Below, one piece after another: positions 17,380-24,072 of a DNA stretch of 32,956 bases. Both the position numbers and the translations under genes were made by a program. Every line of letters begins with the position of its first letter. Positions within the stretch are counted from its first letter, which is position 1. Under the pieces are notes generated by a model that worked only from the letters and a program-made list of their open reading frames with translations, did no database searches and was not told the origin of the DNA. Location of the stretch: NCBI GenBank assembly GCA_964553775.1, contig CAZKLU010000015.1, positions 1-32,956 on the forward strand. Reading direction: 5' to 3'. The DNA is from RUG626 sp964553775 (GTDB lineage: Bacteria > Bacillota > Clostridia > Oscillospirales > Oscillospiraceae).

Positions 17380-17500
17380 AAATATCTTTGCGGTTCAGTA
17401 TAACGGGCTTTGCAGTTTTATGAAAATTGATTTCCGTGTTGAAAATCTGACTATCGCGGACACAATGCACATCGGCAAATCAAAACGCGAAAGAGACTGC
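17380..17500 (-). repeat. Degenerate dispersed-repeat remnant between clpX and lon
   Basis: Contains CTTTGCGG (17388), then GACACAATGCACATCGGCAAAT, split as GACACAATG and CACATCGGCAAAT (from about 17459). This resembles the distal motif of the other copies; ACATCGGCAAAT is shared exactly with the copy at 9518. The hairpin end is not recognisable. This 204-bp gap holds no gene and no clear lon promoter. Confidence 0.35.
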
Positions 17501-17524
17501 CTGTGTTCTTTGGCTGTGAGCCGA

Positions 17525-18808
17525 TTATATTGCGGACGGTACATCGGGATCTATCTGAGGCTTCGCACGGTGATATATTAGCGGCAAAGCACCATTTCTA
17601 ACGCAGTCTTCCGTTATAATTACTCGCTCCACTCTCTCCTCAGAGGGTATGTTATACATGACATCCATCATGAACCCCTCAACTATTGAGCGCAGACCTC
17701 TTGCTCCGATTTCAAGTTCCACCGCTTTGTCAGCTATCGCTTCAATCGCGGAATCCTCAAATTCAAGATACACTCTGTCAAGGCTCATGAGTGCCTTATA
17801 CTGTTTTGTCAAAGCATTTTTCGGCTCAACAAGTATTCTCATGAGATCGTTTTTATCAAGCTGCTTCATTGGTACTATAACAGGCATACGCCCCACAAGC
17901 TCCGGTATGATACCGTACTTGAGTAAGTCATGCGACTGAACATTTTCAAGAAGCTCGCTGATATTTTTTTCCTTGCGGCTTTTTATTTCCGCTTCAAACC
18001 CAATGCTTTTTTTGTCAAGACGGTGTTCGATTATTTTGTCAAGTCCATCGAACGCGCCGCCGCAGATGAACAGTATATTAGATGTATCTATACTTATAAA
18101 TTCCTGAAGAGGGTGCTTTCTTCCGCCCTGCGGAGGAACATTTGCAACTGTTCCCTCAAGTATTTTCAAAAGTGCCTGCTGCACACCCTCGCCTGAGACA
18201 TCGCGCGTTATCGACACATTCTCGCTTTTACGAGCAATCTTATCTATCTCATCTATATAGATTATACCGCGTTCCGCAAGCTCGGTATTAAAGTCTGCCG
18301 CCTGCAAAAGCCGCAGCAGTATGTTTTCAACATCATCGCCAACGTATCCTGCCTCGGTAAGCGTAGTAGCATCTGCTATCGCGAACGGAACATCGAGCAT
18401 TTTCGCGAGAGTTTGAGCAAAAAGCGTCTTGCCGCTGCCTGTTGGTCCTATTATCAGTATATTACTCTTTTGAAGCTCCGTTTCGTTGGGGCTTCCGTAA
18501 AATATTCTTTTATAGTGATTGTATACAGCGACTGAGAGGGCTTTTTTAGCTCTCTCCTGACCGACTATATATTCATCAAGGTAGCGTTTGATTTCCATTG
18601 GCTTTGGGAGCTGACTTGGGGGTTCATAGTTACTGTTCTGCTCCATACTGTTCTGGCGGAGCACCTCGTCCTGAAGCAACCCAACGCACACGCCGACACA
18701 TTCGTTGCATATACACGCATACTGACCCCTGAATATACGGCTGACTACGCCCTCCGGTTTGCCGCAAAAGCTGCAGCGTAAGCCTCTTTCTTTGTTATTT
18801 GATGCCAT
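17525..18808 (-). CDS. clpX: ATP-dependent Clp protease ATP-binding subunit ClpX
   Basis: A 427-aa AAA+ unfoldase that feeds ClpP. The zinc-binding domain has C12, C15, C34 and C37. The AAA+ core includes Walker A GPTGSGKT, Walker B IIYIDEID and the pore loop in TLTEAGYVGDD. The ClpP-contacting IGF loop is seen as SIGFEAE. The C-terminal ARGLRSIVE segment is typical. AAGGG lies just upstream of the ATG. It is separated from clpP by 525 bp and from lon by 204 bp, so the three need not be one transcript. Confidence 0.96.
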   Translation of the reverse strand: MASNNKERGLRCSFCGKPEGVVSRIFRGQYACICNECVGVCVGLLQDEVLRQNSMEQNSNYEPPSQLPKPMEIKRYLDEYIVGQERAKKALSVAVYNHYKRIFYGSPNETELQKSNILIIGPTGSGKTLFAQTLAKMLDVPFAIADATTLTEAGYVGDDVENILLRLLQAADFNTELAERGIIYIDEIDKIARKSENVSITRDVSGEGVQQALLKILEGTVANVPPQGGRKHPLQEFISIDTSNILFICGGAFDGLDKIIEHRLDKKSIGFEAEIKSRKEKNISELLENVQSHDLLKYGIIPELVGRMPVIVPMKQLDKNDLMRILVEPKNALTKQYKALMSLDRVYLEFEDSAIEAIADKAVELEIGARGLRSIVEGFMMDVMYNIPSEERVERVIITEDCVRNGALPLIYHRAKPQIDPDVPSAI

Positions 18809-18859
18809 TACCCTTTATTTTTCCTTTCATCCAGTGTCACGCACTCTTGAAATGTACCG

Positions 18860-18892
18860 CCGGTATTTTAGTCAACGCACTCAAAATACCGG
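18860..18892 (-). other. Perfect 10-bp stem-loop in the clpX leader
   Basis: CCGGTATTTT (18860-18869) pairs with AAAATACCGG (18883-18892) around 13 nt. It lies 52 nt upstream of the clpX ATG. It has no T run on the minus strand, so it is more likely a leader structure or operator than a terminator. Confidence 0.5.
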
Positions 18893-18944
18893 TTTTTCAT
18901 CGGTATCCGGTTTCTGACCCCGGCGAATCAACATCCATCTGATT

Positions 18945-19324
18945 TATATCGGCGAGCATATTGATTCACCAATGCTTTTTAATTATACTCAAAGCCGAAA
19001 TTTTTATCGGCTTTGAGGGTTCCAGAAATTTTTGCGGGGTTTCGTACAAGGATCTCTGAAATTTACTCGCAGACGGAAAAACCGCTGAAAACGCTGTTAT
19101 ACCGCAAAATTTTCAGAAAAGATATATAATTGCAGGCATTTTACCAATCTTTAAATTTATTGCCGCGCTTATAGAGTATGGGGATTTTGTTTCCGTGAAT
19201 GCGCTGCGTTTTCAGACCCCGCGTTACTCACACATGGGCTGACACAAATTGGCAAATACTCAAGCTCGCGTGTATTTCATACCGATATAGTACACATTGA
19301 TAAATCAATATGCCCGCCGATATA
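18945..19324. mobile_element. 380-bp MITE-like element with 30-bp terminal inverted repeats
   Basis: The left end 18945-18974 (plus strand, starting TATATCGGCGAGCATATTGA) and the right end 19295-19324 (minus strand, starting TATATCGGCGGGCATATTGA) match at 27 of 30 positions. Inside are the repeat-family hairpin with AAAGCCGA/TCGGCTTT (18991-19014), AATTTTTGCGG, and the GGCAAAT-type motif at 19251-19276. There is no transposase ORF, so it would need a partner in trans. No target-site duplication is clear at the borders. It fills most of the clpX-clpP gap and ends 9 bp before the clpP stop codon. Confidence 0.6.
19251..19276 (+). repeat. Distal motif of the dispersed repeat (clpP 3' side)
   Basis: Starts GGCAAATACTCAAGCTCGCG and continues TGTATT. 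It is one of three clear copies, the others being at 9523-9548 and 24001-24026. It lies within the element bounded by terminal inverted repeats. Confidence 0.5.
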
Positions 19325-19333
19325 GAGTACCGT

Positions 19334-19921
19334 TTACTGACCTCTTTTTGATATTACCTTATCTATAAGACCGTAATCAAGAGCCTCGTCTGCGCTCATA
19401 AAATTGTCACGTTCACAGGCATCTCGAATCTCATCAACCGATTTTCCGGTGTTCGAGGCAAGTATTTCATTCATCTTATTCTTTATCGTTTCAAGCCGTT
19501 TCAAATGTATGACCATATCGGTTATCTGACCCTGCGTACCCGCTGAAGGCTGATGTATCATTATTTCAGCGTTCGGGAGCGCGAGACGTTTTCCTTTTGC
19601 TCCAGAAGACAGGAGAAACGCGCCCATACTCGCGGCAAGACCTATACAGATTGTAGACACATCGCACTTAATATACTGCATAGTATCATAGATCGCCATA
19701 CCCGATGTCACGGATCCGCCGGGTGAGTTGATATAGAACTGAATATCCTTGTCAGGATCCTGCGCCTCAAGATACAAAAACTGCGCCACCACAAGGCTTG
19801 CTGTTGTGTCATTGACCTCCTCGCCCAAAAACACAATGCGGTCATTGAGAAGCCGCGAGAATATATCGTAAGATCTCTCGCCTCTGTTTGTCTGCTCAAC
19901 AACGTATGGTACTAAACTCAT
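19334..19921 (-). CDS. clpP: ATP-dependent Clp protease proteolytic subunit ClpP
   Basis: A 195-aa serine peptidase that forms the tetradecameric chamber used by ClpX. The catalytic triad is S98 (GLAASMGAFL), H123 (MIHQPSAG) and D172 (ERDNFMS). Length and N-terminus (MSLVPYVVEQTNRGERSYDI) are normal. GGAG is about 11 nt before the ATG. It lies between tig and clpX, as in many Firmicutes, but with long gaps on both sides. I saw no CtsR-type GGTCAAA repeats upstream. Confidence 0.97.
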   Translation of the reverse strand: MSLVPYVVEQTNRGERSYDIFSRLLNDRIVFLGEEVNDTTASLVVAQFLYLEAQDPDKDIQFYINSPGGSVTSGMAIYDTMQYIKCDVSTICIGLAASMGAFLLSSGAKGKRLALPNAEIMIHQPSAGTQGQITDMVIHLKRLETIKNKMNEILASNTGKSVDEIRDACERDNFMSADEALDYGLIDKVISKRGQ

Positions 19922-19994
19922 TGATTTGAAAACTCCTTTCGTTTTTCACGCCTGTGCCTTTATAGATTACTCGCGGCACTGATTTGCTGTACCT

Positions 19995-20031
19995 TAATAA
20001 TATTCGAAACCGGTAATATTTCGGTTTTGAA
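19995..20031 (-). repeat. Diverged dispersed repeat hairpin upstream of clpP
   Basis: TTCGAAACCGG, spacer, then ATATTTCGGTTTTGAAGG on the plus strand. The hairpin arms are preserved in outline (CGAAACCG/CGGTTTTG), but the TATAAT end has become ATATTATT (minus strand). It lies about 75 nt before the clpP start. Confidence 0.45.
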
Positions 20032-20144
20032 GGCTTTGCTTACATTATTGAAAGCTGCTGACTCGCTGAAAAAGGTATCGCCTCCGCGCATATAATTCTG
20101 CTTGATGACTTCGCGTATTTTATACTCACAAATACAGCAATTCA

Positions 20145-20171
20145 CTAAACAGCGATAGTGATCGCGTTTAG
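20145..20171. other. Strong stem-loop in the tig-clpP gap
   Basis: CTAAAC-A-GCGAT, loop AGTG, then ATCGC-GTTTAG: eleven base pairs with one bulged A. No T run on either strand, so not an intrinsic terminator. The role is unknown. Confidence 0.5.
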
Positions 20172-20453
20172 AGCCTGCTAATATAGTAAACAACAATTAA
20201 AACTGTCATTTGTTATATTTAATCGTCTGATACAATAAACCGGAAACAGAATTATACGAACCTTGAAGCGTTTTATTTTCGGCTGTTTTCCGCAATTCTC
20301 ATATCGCGTGTACGGCAGCCTGAATGCCGGCGGCATATAAGGCACGGTATATCTACGCACCGAGACAGGTGCTTTAGGATATACTATCCATTTTGAAATC
20401 ATGTTAAACCTTAAAACACGATTTCCGCATTTTTGACGAGTTTTTCAGGTTAA

Positions 20454-20520
20454 AATCGCCGCGCTCTTCGGAAATTGTCCGCGAGAAAGCCCCCAGTGCC
20501 TTTCCCTGATCGCGGCGATT
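20454..20520 (-). terminator. Long inverted repeat past tig, possible terminator
   Basis: AATCGCCGCG (20454-20463) pairs perfectly with CGCGGCGATT (20511-20520). The 47-nt interior contains further complementary bits (CGGAAATTGTCCG). On the minus strand the stem ends in TTTTAACC, a short T run. It begins 36 nt past the tig stop. It could end the tig transcript or be part of a structured RNA. Confidence 0.4.
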
Positions 20521-20556
20521 CTCTGCTAATTTTTATGTCCCGCCTGTAAAACAGAT

Positions 20557-21942
20557 TCATTCACCTGCTTCGGTGCTATCGACACCATGTTCCGGATTCT
20601 CCTGCGAAGATTCAGCACCGCTGTCAGCTTCCGCGTTTTCCTTGCGGTAAAGCTCCGGATCAACAGGTATCGCGGAATTGTGTACCAAATCTGCGGCGGC
20701 TTTGAGTTTAACCGATGTGATTATGGAATCTCTCGATATTGCCTGTTTAATATTCTCAATTTTCTGCTTATAGATGTTTGCATACGTTTCGTACTGCTTT
20801 TCAATATCATCATCAGAGATTTCAATGTTTTCAAGTTCAGCTATCTTCTCAATAGCGAGGTCACGCTTCACCATACGTTCCGCTTCGGGTCTTAACTGCT
20901 CTTTCAAGACGGAAGAGGAGAACACACTTGAATCCTCAATCGAGTCGAGCGGGATCCCCTGCGCCTGCAAGTTGCGGTGGAAATTATTTATCATATCTTC
21001 AAGCTGCGATTCTATCATTGACTCAGGAATTTCACCCTCAACCAGTTTGGCGAGGTTTTTGGAAATTGCCTCCTCAAATTCCCGTTCATTTTGATCTTCT
21101 TTTGCTTGACGGATATTCTCACGGATACTGGCTTTATATTCCTCAAGTGTATCGTACTCAGACACATCCATCGCAAAATCATCGTTCAGCTCAGGGAGAA
21201 TCTTTTCTTTAACCTCATGTACAGTCACTTCGAATACTGCGTCCTTACCGGCAAGATTTTTGTCAAAATAATCTTCGGGGAATGTTATATTCACTTTAAC
21301 GAAATCACCGGCGCGGTGTCCAACAAGCTGATCCTCGAATCCTGCCACAAAATTACCGGATCCCAGCTCCAGATCCTCGTTGTCGGCTGATCCGCCATCA
21401 AATGGAACATCATCTACAAGACCAACGAAGCTGATGTTAAGAACGTCGTTTATTTTCGCTTCACGATCCACAGTTTCTATACGCACATTTTGGCTGCGAA
21501 TGGTTTCCACCTGCTTATTGACTTCATCCTCAGTCACATCTGCTGAAGTGGATTTGGGTGCCTTGATCCCTTTGTAATCGCCGGTGAGAGTTATTTCCGG
21601 ATAGAGATCTGTTTTAAACACAAGTGTCGCGCTCTTGTCCTCGCCGAGAGTATAATCAGCAAACGTGGGTTGTCCCGTGGTGGTGAGATTGTACTCTTTT
21701 ACGCAGAATGAGTATGCGTCGTTGGCAAGCTCATTTATAGCGTCATCATAGAAAAGATCCGCGCCATACATTCCCTCCAAAATCTTACGAGGAACCTTGC
21801 CCTTCCTAAATCCTGGAATATTAAATTTCTTCCGGTTCTGGATATAGACCTTGTTTGCCGCTGCTTCAAGCTCCTGAGGCTCTATTTCGACAGACAGCTC
21901 CGCCGCGCATTTTTCTTTTTTCTTAAACTCTTTGACTTTCAC
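20557..21942 (-). CDS. tig: Trigger factor
   Basis: A 461-aa ribosome-associated chaperone with peptidyl-prolyl isomerase activity. The ribosome-binding signature GFRKGKVPR is in the N-terminal domain. The FKBP-like domain follows (about 160-240, with GSGNFVAGFEDQLVGH), then the helical C-terminal domain and an acidic Glu/Ser tail. The open frame runs further upstream, but GTG 21942 is chosen because AGGAGG lies exactly 8 nt before it, and the extra upstream residues would start within a 5' hairpin. It has its own well-formed promoter. Downstream are clpP and clpX, the classic Firmicutes order. Confidence 0.95.
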   Translation of the reverse strand: MKVKEFKKKEKCAAELSVEIEPQELEAAANKVYIQNRKKFNIPGFRKGKVPRKILEGMYGADLFYDDAINELANDAYSFCVKEYNLTTTGQPTFADYTLGEDKSATLVFKTDLYPEITLTGDYKGIKAPKSTSADVTEDEVNKQVETIRSQNVRIETVDREAKINDVLNISFVGLVDDVPFDGGSADNEDLELGSGNFVAGFEDQLVGHRAGDFVKVNITFPEDYFDKNLAGKDAVFEVTVHEVKEKILPELNDDFAMDVSEYDTLEEYKASIRENIRQAKEDQNEREFEEAISKNLAKLVEGEIPESMIESQLEDMINNFHRNLQAQGIPLDSIEDSSVFSSSVLKEQLRPEAERMVKRDLAIEKIAELENIEISDDDIEKQYETYANIYKQKIENIKQAISRDSIITSVKLKAAADLVHNSAIPVDPELYRKENAEADSGAESSQENPEHGVDSTEAGE

Positions 21943-21950
21943 GGGTTTTC

Positions 21951-21956
21951 CCTCCT
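21951..21956 (-). promoter_or_regulatory. Shine-Dalgarno that fixes the tig GTG start
   Basis: AGGAGG on the minus strand with 8-nt spacing to GTG at 21940-21942. No ATG exists in the neighbouring frame positions, so the start codon is decided by this site. Confidence 0.8.
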
Positions 21957-21981
21957 GATACTGTTTCTTTCGTTCGATGTT

Positions 21982-22002
21982 CGTCTGCAAAACGCGCAGA
22001 CG
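21982..22002 (-). other. Hairpin at the 5' end of the tig transcript
   Basis: CGTCTGC (21982-21988) and GCAGACG (21996-22002) form a perfect 7-bp stem with a 7-nt loop. Counting from the tig promoter, transcription should begin at about this stem, so it would be either a 5'-terminal mRNA hairpin or an operator over the start site. Confidence 0.5.
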
Positions 22003-22007
22003 ATGTT

Positions 22008-22035
22008 ATTATATCAGACTTTTTGGTAATTGCAA
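22008..22035 (-). promoter_or_regulatory. Sigma-A-type promoter of tig
   Basis: On the minus strand TTGCAA (22030-22035), 16-nt spacer, TATAAT (22008-22013), preceded by TGA, giving an extended -10. It is among the best promoters in the minus block and lies about 66 nt before the tig GTG. Confidence 0.7.
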
Positions 22036-22060
22036 ACGTTTTTATAAAAAATTCTCAATT

Positions 22061-22747
22061 TTATATTATTGCTATTGGCTTGAATCCCGCATGATCCGCT
22101 GACACCAGCTTGTATTCAATACCATCGCGTGTTCCTTCAACGGCGTAAGCCCTTCCAGGGCCGTGAATGTGACCATAGTAGCAGCGTGTAACGCCATAGA
22201 TTTTCATCAATTCAATCATTTTATCAGCGCGGAACCTTCCATATATCGGCGGGTAATGAAGAAAACAAAATTTCTCCGCCGTACTATCAGCCGCCTTCAG
22301 TGAATTTTCAAGCCTTTGAGCTTCGCGGTTCATCATTTTTTTATCGTGTTCGGTTTCGCTGCCGACAGAGTACATCCAGCCTCTTGTCCCGCATAGCGCA
22401 ACGCCGTTATAGTAGTAGCAGTTGTTGTTTAGTATACTTATAGTGGTAATTTCATGTTTCGCGAAAAACTTCATAGCGGAGCTTGCGGTAGTCCACCAGT
22501 AGTCATGATTACCCTTCAAAATTATTTTATTGCCGGGTAGAGCGTCGATATAAAGAAAGTCCTGTAAACAGCTTTCCATATCGATTCCCCATGTGAGATC
22601 GCCGCATATAACAGTGACATCCGAACTGTCCGCTACAGCGAAGTTCTGTTGGATTTTTTCCGCGTGTCCCTCCCATTCCGTGCCGAATATATCCATTGGC
22701 TTCGATTTGTCAAGCGACAGGTGCAGATCGCCTATTGTGTAAAGCAA
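22061..22747 (-). CDS. Calcineurin-like metallophosphoesterase
   Basis: A 228-aa metallophosphoesterase. The metal-binding motifs are D7-x-H9 (GDLHLS), ICGDLTWG, KGNHDYWW, FLHYPP and GHIHGPG, in the standard order. Substrate is unknown; small cytosolic members act on nucleotides, phosphodiesters or phosphoproteins. Translation starts at a TTG: it is the only start codon after an in-frame stop, has GGAGG 9 nt upstream, and places the DxH motif at the expected position. It sits upstream of tig with its own gap, so is probably a separate transcript. Confidence 0.88.
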   Translation of the reverse strand: MLYTIGDLHLSLDKSKPMDIFGTEWEGHAEKIQQNFAVADSSDVTVICGDLTWGIDMESCLQDFLYIDALPGNKIILKGNHDYWWTTASSAMKFFAKHEITTISILNNNCYYYNGVALCGTRGWMYSVGSETEHDKKMMNREAQRLENSLKAADSTAEKFCFLHYPPIYGRFRADKMIELMKIYGVTRCYYGHIHGPGRAYAVEGTRDGIEYKLVSADHAGFKPIAII

Positions 22748-23365
22748 AACAAATAACCTCCTGCTTATTCACGGATTATACTATACTCAAAGCTGGAAAG
22801 ATTGCAGACTTTGAAGCTTTTGCCTGAGCGGTTGAATCAGGTGAGCGGCAGCGGAAAGCAACGGTTTCCGCTTAATGCCGGCTTCGGGTACCAAAAGTGT
22901 TCTCATTTCCGAATACCCAAAAAGTACATTGAATAATTCGCACTGGGCAAGCTGCTGAATCTGATAAAAATTGTTAATATCAAGCGTCTCGATCCAAACC
23001 GGTCAGGTAAAGATCCGTATAATTGTTATGTGGACTGCGTACATATAAATTCGTAAAATGTGTTATGTCATGGTAGAGCCGAAGTTCTTTTATTTCCGCA
23101 AATCCGATATGATTTGCAAGCCACGCAAACCTGACTGTTATGAGTATCAGTATATTTTATCCCTGCTCGGATGAATAATCAGGGATTTTACGAGAATACT
23201 AACCGCATACAGCAAACAGCACAGGAGATTGCCATTTGCTGCAAACTCAAAGCTGCTGTCTCGTTTCTGCTGAAAGCGGAAGCATGAAACGCGGCAAGCA
23301 GAATAGCGGGCGAAAACAATATTACGCTTACTATATAAACCAAAATGCCAAAGGAGATAAAAGCA
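22748..23365. other. 618-bp divergent gap between the metallophosphoesterase and DUF1540 genes
   Basis: Holds a repeat hairpin near the metallophosphoesterase start (22775-22815), a perfect 7-bp hairpin GCGGAAA/TTTCCGC at 22851-22871, and a 7-bp ATCCCTG/CAGGGAT stem with four T residues on the plus strand at 23159-23189. The sequence is otherwise without a recognisable gene. Confidence 0.45.
22775..22815 (-). repeat. Dispersed repeat hairpin before the metallophosphoesterase gene
   Basis: On the minus strand CAGCTTTGAGTATAGTATAAT, split here as CAGCTTTGAGTATA and GTATAAT, with AAAGCTG facing CAGACTTT as an imperfect stem. The TATAAT is 27 nt before the TTG start, so here it could act as a -10 box with the Shine-Dalgarno still in the transcript. 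Confidence 0.55.
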
Positions 23366-23551
23366 ATGAGTGATTATGGAAACTGCTCCGGAAACGACAA
23401 ACTCTGCGGTGTCGGCTGCGATGTTGTAAGCTGCCGTTACCACGGCTGTGACAACTACTGCCACGCGGGAAATATCAATGTTGAGTCCGAAAACGCTATC
23501 AGAAAAGTAGAAACATTCTGTGCAACATTTGAGCCTAAAGCGTCTTTGTAA
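23366..23551 (+). CDS. DUF1540 domain protein, small cysteine-rich
   Basis: A 61-aa protein with seven cysteines in the DUF1540 pattern: CGVGCDVVSCRYHGCDNYC, then NINVESENA and TFCATFEP. The spacing suggests a small metal-binding or disulfide fold; function is unknown. ATG 23366 is chosen because AAGGAG lies 9 nt upstream; an ATG at 23345 is in frame but lacks a site. It stands alone on the plus strand between two minus-strand operons and has its own terminator. Confidence 0.85.
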   Translation: MSDYGNCSGNDKLCGVGCDVVSCRYHGCDNYCHAGNINVESENAIRKVETFCATFEPKASL

Positions 23552-23559
23552 GTCTCTGA

Positions 23560-23597
23560 TTCCCGCCCCGAAAGTATAATCGGGGCAGGGAACTTTT
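23560..23597 (+). terminator. Intrinsic terminator of the DUF1540 gene
   Basis: TTCCCGCCCCGA pairs with TCGGGGCAGGGAA with a single bulge (12 bp), around a 7-8-nt loop, followed by CTTTT. It begins 9 nt after the stop codon. Confidence 0.85.
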
Positions 23598-23955
23598 CAA
23601 CCGCTCCGCCGGAAAGCAAGTACATAATGATCGCTCAGATTATTATCGCTTCAAAGACAAAGAAACGGTTGCTTATCCGTTTCACACTATTGACGCGGGA
23701 TCTGGAAAGTTTGGTAATTGGTTCTCCTGATTTGCGCTGTTTTACTCAAATGGAAAGGTTAAGACCTGCGCGGAGCTTTTTGCGCGGCTGCCCGCACGAA
23801 ATATTTATGAATTGTATTTTCAAACGGCAAAGCCGCAGAAAAAGGCTTCATTACTGAAAAATCTGAGCGTTGTCTGTCAAATTATATCATTTCGCAGCCA
23901 ACTTCTGCGGCGGCTCGCAGAGTACAGGGATTTTGTTTTCGCAAATACAATGTGA
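23593..23955 (+). pseudogene. Possible decayed ORF with one in-frame stop
   Basis: The frame ending at TGA 23953-23955 is open back to a TGA at 23728-23730 and open again upstream to the DUF1540 terminator. It reads through as FKDKETVAYPFHTIDAGSGK before the stop and NGKVKTCAELFARLP, then RNIYELYFQTAKPQKKASLL after it. No start codon or ribosome-binding site is visible and I do not recognise the family. It may be a gene remnant or a chance open stretch inside a repeat copy. Confidence 0.25.
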
Positions 23956-24000
23956 CTATCGGATTATCTCAACTCTTCTCATAAAGTATGATATGCGTTA

Positions 24001-24026
24001 GGCAAATGTTTAAGTCTGCGAGTATA
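24001..24026 (+). repeat. Distal motif of the dispersed repeat (thrC 3' side)
   Basis: Starts GGCAAATGTTTAAGTCTGCG and continues AGTATA. It matches the copy at 9523-9548 at 21 of 26 positions and sits 47 bp past the thrC stop codon. Confidence 0.5.
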
Positions 24027-24042
24027 CATACGCTTCTTTGCC

Positions 24043-24059
24043 TTGAAAACACTTTTCAA
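24043..24059 (-). terminator. Weak stem-loop past thrC
   Basis: TTGAAAA/TTTTCAA with a 3-nt loop, 14 nt after the thrC stop. It is AT-rich and not followed by a T run on the minus strand, so its role as a terminator is doubtful. The rest of the 521-bp gap (23552-24072) holds the DUF1540 terminator, the possible decayed ORF and repeat traces. Confidence 0.3.
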
Positions 24060-24072
24060 ACTTCGCAGAGCT

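Larger units (their letters stand above)
19922..20556. other. 635-bp gap between tig and clpP
   Basis: The longest gap in the window. It holds a diverged repeat hairpin near clpP (19995-20031), a strong 11-bp stem-loop with one bulge (20145-20171) and a long inverted repeat past tig (20454-20520). ORFs here do not look coding. Confidence 0.5.

Noticed and set aside
17348..17581. 77-aa plus-strand ORF between lon and clpX
   Set aside because: It runs into the 3' end of clpX on the opposite strand, lacks a ribosome-binding site and consists mostly of repeat remnant.
18841..18883. Two GCACTC sites upstream of clpX suggesting a CIRCE (HrcA) element
   Set aside because: They are direct, not inverted. 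CIRCE needs TTAGCACTC-N9-GAGTGCTAA, which is absent.
23147..23464. 105-aa minus-strand ORF opposite the DUF1540 gene
   Set aside because: The plus-strand DUF1540 frame has a ribosome-binding site, family cysteine pattern and terminator; the opposite frame has none of these.
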